DNA from: Candidatus Cloacimonadota bacterium
Lineage (GTDB): Bacteria > Cloacimonadota > Cloacimonadia > Cloacimonadales > Cloacimonadaceae
DNA length: 64,000 nt
Reading direction: 5' to 3'
Assembly (NCBI GenBank): GCA_023228125.1
Contig: JALOBT010000005.1
Coordinates: 1-64,000, forward strand
Shown: in pieces, positions 60,397 through 64,000 of the stretch
How positions within the stretch are numbered: position 1 is the first letter of the stretch
Layout of the letters: each line of letters begins with the position of its first letter
Made by a program: the position numbers and the translations under genes
The notes under the pieces: model-generated
What the model was told of the DNA's origin: nothing
Seen by the model: the letters and a program-made list of their open reading frames with translations, nothing else
Databases searched by the model: none

Positions 60397-61842
60397 CTAA
60401 AATCTGGTACTGAGTTCTGCTCTGACGCCTTCAAAAGGTGCCAGATAGCGACAAACGCCATTGCGGCAGACTTTGCCTCCGGCTTCCTTGCCGGCAAAGA
60501 CCAAGAGGTCGCTGTGGCTGAAGATGGGATATTTAAGCTCGATATTGGGCATGTAGCGGCTATCTGCCCAGGCCGAAGGCTCTGCCCAATAGCTTTGTAG
60601 CCCCAGGGAAAGCGACAATTTACCAAGGCTGAAATCACCTTGAATCATGGGCTCATAGTGGCTGCTTTCAGTTTGATTATTCTGCTTCTCGATGGTTTTG
60701 AATTCAGCTTTGAATTGCAGCGGAATCCCCTTTAGACTGAAGCCGGTAAAGAGGGCGGGGTAGTACTCTTTTTGCCAGGTATTGTTAGCTTCATCTATCT
60801 TTTCGAGGTGAGAGTAGGACAATTGGTATTGATCCATACCCAGATTCAAATCCGCGGCCAGGTAAAGGTCGTTCATCTGTTTATCTTTAGCCCCATCCCA
60901 GGCTTCGGCGTAATCCGCTGTGAAAGACAGGCTTTCACTGAGGTTGTACAGCAGCCGGGCCTGCCAGCCTTCTTCATCCAGGCCGCTGGCCAGCGCATCA
61001 GACAAAGTCTCACCGTGATAATTCGCCAAGGGTATATCCTGCAAGCGATAGCCAAAGTCTTCATAGCTCTTGTAAGCTCCGCCCAATTGCAGATTTCCCA
61101 GCATGTAATCAGTATTTACATACAGGGCTGAACCCTGGATGGCAGGGGAGCCCAGCAAGCGGTATTGCTCGCTATAGGCATATTCTGCATAGGAATCGAG
61201 ATTGCCTTGAGTGAAGAGCAGCCGGCCGGCAAATACATCCCGGAAGCTGTATTTATTAAAAGCACCCAGATTGCGGAAGGCCAGAGCTGAGGCACCCAGC
61301 CTAACGCCTTGCCAGAGAGGATATTGCGCGTCCACGCCATAGGCCAGATCGTAGCGTCCCTTGTAGTCCTCGCTTTCCAGCGCGCCATAGATGGCTTTGA
61401 ATTGCAGCTCATCATCATAGCGCAGCAGAAAGCTTTCCAAACGGTGGTCTTCATCCAGCTCTATGTCTTTGTAGCTGCGGAAGCTAATCCCTTGACCAAA
61501 AGTCTCTTGGGTGGTGCCCACATGGATACTGAAGGCATCTTTGCTATATCCGGCATAGAGCTCTTTCCAGGCTACTAAAAGGCGGTTTGGATCCAGCTCT
61601 GCCAGTAATTCGCTGCTTTGATTGCTGTATTTTGGCAATTCACTGATGAATTTCAGCCCAAAGCTAAAATCGCGATAACCCAGATTGAAACCAAAGCTGT
61701 CGCTAAAATAGGCAGAAAGCGAATCTTCTGCGGTGCGATAGACAAACTCAGCTTCATTCAGGCCATTGATCTGGAGTGTTTCTTGTGCCCCCAGGCTGAG
61801 GCAGACAGCTATAAGGAGCAGCAGGATTATCCTTGCTTTCAT
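60397..61842 (-). CDS. DUF6029-like outer-membrane barrel protein
   Basis: 481 residues. Signal peptide (IILLLLIAVCLSLGAQ), N-terminal INGLNEAEFVYRTAEDSL, then barrel strands and the closing GGKVCRNGVCRYLAPFEGVRAELSTRF pattern (two cysteines, then a strand ending in F) that recalls DUF6029. Linked in other FCB genomes to Omp28 and TlpA-like genes, as here. ATG 61842 overlaps the TlpA-like stop as TAATG. Function is unknown. Confidence 0.68.
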   Translation of the reverse strand: MKARIILLLLIAVCLSLGAQETLQINGLNEAEFVYRTAEDSLSAYFSDSFGFNLGYRDFSFGLKFISELPKYSNQSSELLAELDPNRLLVAWKELYAGYSKDAFSIHVGTTQETFGQGISFRSYKDIELDEDHRLESFLLRYDDELQFKAIYGALESEDYKGRYDLAYGVDAQYPLWQGVRLGASALAFRNLGAFNKYSFRDVFAGRLLFTQGNLDSYAEYAYSEQYRLLGSPAIQGSALYVNTDYMLGNLQLGGAYKSYEDFGYRLQDIPLANYHGETLSDALASGLDEEGWQARLLYNLSESLSFTADYAEAWDGAKDKQMNDLYLAADLNLGMDQYQLSYSHLEKIDEANNTWQKEYYPALFTGFSLKGIPLQFKAEFKTIEKQNNQTESSHYEPMIQGDFSLGKLSLSLGLQSYWAEPSAWADSRYMPNIELKYPIFSHSDLLVFAGKEAGGKVCRNGVCRYLAPFEGVRAELSTRF

Positions 61843-62387
61843 TACTTTTCCCTTGCTTCTTCTTCACAATCACAATCGTGTTCGGTGTCTTCCCCGCTAT
61901 GCCCTACTCCTTTGCAGCAGAGCAGCTTCTTGATGGTCTCTTCATAGATTTCCTGAGTGCCAGGCTCGAAGCCCACGTGGGAAAAGACGATCTCGCCCGT
62001 TTTATCCAGGATGAAGCTATGCGGAGGCGTGCCCACATTCAGGCGTTTGGCCAGTGATTTCTCCGGATCAAACAGAGTGATGAATTTGTAGTCTTTACTC
62101 TTCAGATAGTTTTTGGCGCGCATCTGTGCTTTGGGGGCATCGATAGAGATCAGCACCACGGTGAGCTCTGGGTATTTCTCAGCCAGTTCATGCAGATAAG
62201 GCATGGCGACCTTGCAGGGATTGCAGTAATCTGCCCAAAAATCAATCAGGATGGGGCCTTTGCCCAAAAGGGATTCCAGGGTTACGGTTTTGCCGTTCAT
62301 ATCGCTGAGGCGAAAATCCGGCATCGCGTCTGCGAAAAGCAGGCCGCCTAAAAGGATCAGGGTCAGGATCAGAAGGAATTGTTTCAT
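61842..62387 (-). CDS. TlpA-like thiol-disulfide redoxin
   Basis: 181 residues: signal peptide (FLLILTLILLGGLLFADA), AhpC/TSA-type start (PDFRLSDMNGKTVTLESLLG), active site FWADYCNPCKVAMP (CNPC), and cis-proline region GTPPHSFILDKTGEIV. The C-terminus carries a Cys-rich acidic stretch (LLCCKGVGHSGEDTEHDCDCEE) unusual for TlpA and possibly metal-binding. It acts in the periplasm, likely reducing partner proteins with the DsbD-like protein. Confidence 0.88.
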   Translation of the reverse strand: MKQFLLILTLILLGGLLFADAMPDFRLSDMNGKTVTLESLLGKGPILIDFWADYCNPCKVAMPYLHELAEKYPELTVVLISIDAPKAQMRAKNYLKSKDYKFITLFDPEKSLAKRLNVGTPPHSFILDKTGEIVFSHVGFEPGTQEIYEETIKKLLCCKGVGHSGEDTEHDCDCEEEAREK

Positions 62388-62399
62388 AATGTTCTCCGT

Positions 62400-63506
62400 T
62401 TATTTTGCGCTGGACATCGGATGTACGATGCCGCCATATATTGTGCTATTATTGGTAAAAGAGCTGGGTTTCTGCTGGGCAAAAACCACCAGTTTGAAAT
62501 TCTGCGGAAGCGAGCCTACAGAGCTTACAGCGATGGGTATGGATTCACTTAAATCTATCCCTGCCAGGCTGATGTTGCTCTTACCCCGCACCACATTGTG
62601 CAAGGGCTGTCCGAGATGATTTTGATACTCCACTTCATCAGTGATGATCACGGCACTGAGCACCAAATCCGCCTGCTGAAGCTCAGTCTGAGGAGCCAAA
62701 AACACTTTTGCACTGATCTCATTACCACTGATGTTCACGTCACTAAGAGTATAATATACAGGCATATCCACCTGCACCAGATTATCCACAATTGCCTGAT
62801 ATTCGGCCAGCGAGGCAGCAGCGCTTTGAGTCACCTTATTCATGCCCTGGAAAATGGTAACCGGTGGAGAATATGCCCCATAATATGCAGCGCTTGGGTC
62901 GTTTGGCAGCACCAGCTCCAAGTCTATATGCTGCTCCAGGTAGATGAAATTCTCCGGATACTGATTTTGCAATTCATGCAGCTTGGCTTCGGCAGGGGGG
63001 CAATTTGGACAGGTGCGGTAGGTAAAGTATTCGGCGATTACCAATTGCTTGCTATTGTTCTGAATACAAACCTGATTGCCATAGAGCAGCCACCCTGAAT
63101 CTGCTTTTACGAGCTTTTCACCTATGAAAAGGCTATCGGCCAGGACTTCTTTGCTATTTAAGGCAGAGACGGTTAAGCGCCAGTTTGCCTGGGCATTATG
63201 CTCATCAGTCAAGCTGTAAGTGATGTTACTGACTTCGTAAGTTACCGCAGTGCTGTCAGCCCAAAAGCTTTGAATCCAGGCCAGTCTTTCGCTCTTAGAT
63301 ACACCATTATGCCGGTAATCATCCTTATAGAAACCGCTCACAGCACTGATATCAGAGGCTGTGATGCTGGCAAAGGCAGCTTGCAAGGGGCTGAAAAACT
63401 GAGCATTCAGGTCTTCTGCAGGCGCAGTGGTAAATTTGTGTTCAAAGCGGTCGCAAGAAACCAGCAGCAGAGACGCCAGGATCAAGACTATACTAAGGTA
63501 TTTCAT
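62400..63506 (-). CDS. Omp28-like lipoprotein with CxxC motif
   Basis: 368 residues from ATG 63506 (TGATG overlap with the DsbD-like stop); a TTG one codon earlier is less likely. Lipoprotein signal LSIVLILASLLLVSCDR. An N-terminal SnoaL/NTF2-like domain (about 35-140), then a thioredoxin-like domain: AEYFTYRTCPNCPPAEAKLHELQ and PPVTIFQGMN. The C-terminal half is beta-rich. Probably a periplasm-facing redox protein of the Omp28 type. It precedes the TlpA-like gene by 12 bases. Confidence 0.8.
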   Translation of the reverse strand: MKYLSIVLILASLLLVSCDRFEHKFTTAPAEDLNAQFFSPLQAAFASITASDISAVSGFYKDDYRHNGVSKSERLAWIQSFWADSTAVTYEVSNITYSLTDEHNAQANWRLTVSALNSKEVLADSLFIGEKLVKADSGWLLYGNQVCIQNNSKQLVIAEYFTYRTCPNCPPAEAKLHELQNQYPENFIYLEQHIDLELVLPNDPSAAYYGAYSPPVTIFQGMNKVTQSAAASLAEYQAIVDNLVQVDMPVYYTLSDVNISGNEISAKVFLAPQTELQQADLVLSAVIITDEVEYQNHLGQPLHNVVRGKSNISLAGIDLSESIPIAVSSVGSLPQNFKLVVFAQQKPSSFTNNSTIYGGIVHPMSSAK

Positions 63507-64000
63507 CAAACAACTCCCGCGTAAGGAATCTTTTCCAGAACCTCACGGATCATTTTTTTACTAAGCAATTCCGGGAAGAGAATCGGCTCCTCACCGGGTA
63601 TGTAAAGTGCATTAAAAGGCACGCCCATACGCTCATGCTGGGTAATCCACTCCAGCAGAACAGGATCCTTTTTGGTGAAATCTCCGCGCAGAAGCACCAC
63701 GCCTTTGGCCTGAAATTCGGCCATGATCTCATCGGTAAAGAGCACCGTTTTCTCATTGGCCATGCAGTTCTTGCACCAGGCTGCGCCGATATCCAAAAAG
63801 ACAATCTTGCCTTCAGCGAGCAGCTTCGCATGTAGTTCTGGCGTAAACACATACCAGCCTTCTGGAGCATGGGTATCCGCCACCATTTCTGTGCCCACGG
63901 GGGCTAAGACTTCGATGATCTGATGTTCTTCTTTGAGAGGCAGATAGCTATATACTGCAAAAGCGATCAGCAAGATGGGCAGGATGGTGAAGATCCACTG
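63506..64000 (-). CDS. DsbD-like protein, C-terminal part (runs off the window)
   Basis: 164 residues visible; the frame is open to the window end. A final membrane helix (FTILPILLIAFAVYSYL) is followed by a thioredoxin domain with IGAAWCKNCMANEKTVLF (CxxC) and RGDFTKKDPVLLEWITQHERMGVP. This matches DsbD/ScsB-type transmembrane thiol reductases, which pass electrons from cytoplasmic thioredoxin to periplasmic partners such as the TlpA- and Omp28-like proteins encoded downstream. Confidence 0.85.
   Translation of the reverse strand, partial: QWIFTILPILLIAFAVYSYLPLKEEHQIIEVLAPVGTEMVADTHAPEGWYVFTPELHAKLLAEGKIVFLDIGAAWCKNCMANEKTVLFTDEIMAEFQAKGVVLLRGDFTKKDPVLLEWITQHERMGVPFNALYIPGEEPILFPELLSKKMIREVLEKIPYAGVV

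Overview
This window looks like the chromosome of a Gram-negative-type, probably anaerobic bacterium. Several proteins have signal peptides, outer-membrane beta-barrel character, or the C-terminal YPNPF/FlgD-like sorting domain. The mix of PorV-like barrels, Omp28/TlpA redox proteins, a DUF6029-like barrel, carbamate kinase next to a cyclic-2,3-diphosphoglycerate-synthetase-like protein, and an rpsP-khpA-rimM-trmD-rplS operon would fit Candidatus Cloacimonadota or a relative in the FCB group. That assignment is inferred from gene content; no 16S rRNA or tRNA gene was recognised. Almost everything is on the minus strand; only cutC and the M81 peptidase gene (56.05-58.24 kb) are on the plus strand.

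Layout. 0-3.1 kb: PLP racemase, GNAT, and a DUF6978/DUF1828-type pair whose first gene is frameshifted. 3.1-4.4 kb: no intact gene, but an IS-derived composite repeat. 4.4-13.5 kb: a tightly packed ten-gene run, in transcription order adk, trkH, trkA, HAMP/PAS-like sensor, rluD, ribBA, TPM protein, DUF445-like, potassium channel, cyclic-nucleotide-binding protein. 13.5-16.9 kb: acpS, ogt and the ribosomal/tRNA-modification operon. 17-20 kb: LEA-type lipoprotein and asparagine synthetase. 20-27.4 kb: secreted DUF4384 lipoprotein, caspase-like protease, SUMF1/C-type-lectin protein and a large propeller protein, interspersed with MITE-like inverted repeats. 27.6-32.4 kb: an ACT-like regulator, glnS, carbamate kinase and the cPGS-like protein.

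32.4-38.4 kb is the most unusual part. An IS-derived composite element (911 bp, with matching 12-bp ends) sits beside a four-gene cassette: an unrecognised protein, two BrxD-like P-loop ATPases and a BrxL-like ATPase without its Lon protease part. No PglZ, methyltransferase, BrxC or helicase is present. Near-identical 33-bp direct repeats lie on either side, 6 kb apart. This is the best candidate here for an undescribed, possibly anti-phage, system.

38.5-45.9 kb: CHASE2 adenylate/guanylate cyclase, FecR-like protein and a 1522-residue propeller/TPR/transglutaminase-like protein form one operon. 46.7-55.6 kb: an ABC ATPase with two barrels, a diguanylate cyclase, an FtsB-like protein, a DUF362/ferredoxin protein, a PorV-like barrel and purA. 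58.2-64 kb: a redox and envelope operon (DsbD-like, Omp28-like, TlpA-like, DUF6029-like, thioredoxin/sorting-domain protein, ZIP transporter).

Three repeat families recur: (1) a 35-38 bp long-stem hairpin, three copies, with compensatory base changes; (2) MITE-like elements ending in GTAACGCTGGATTTATCC; (3) palindromic repeats that start at or next to stop codons. Two genes carry an apparent one-base deletion in the identical octamer CTGGCCTC.
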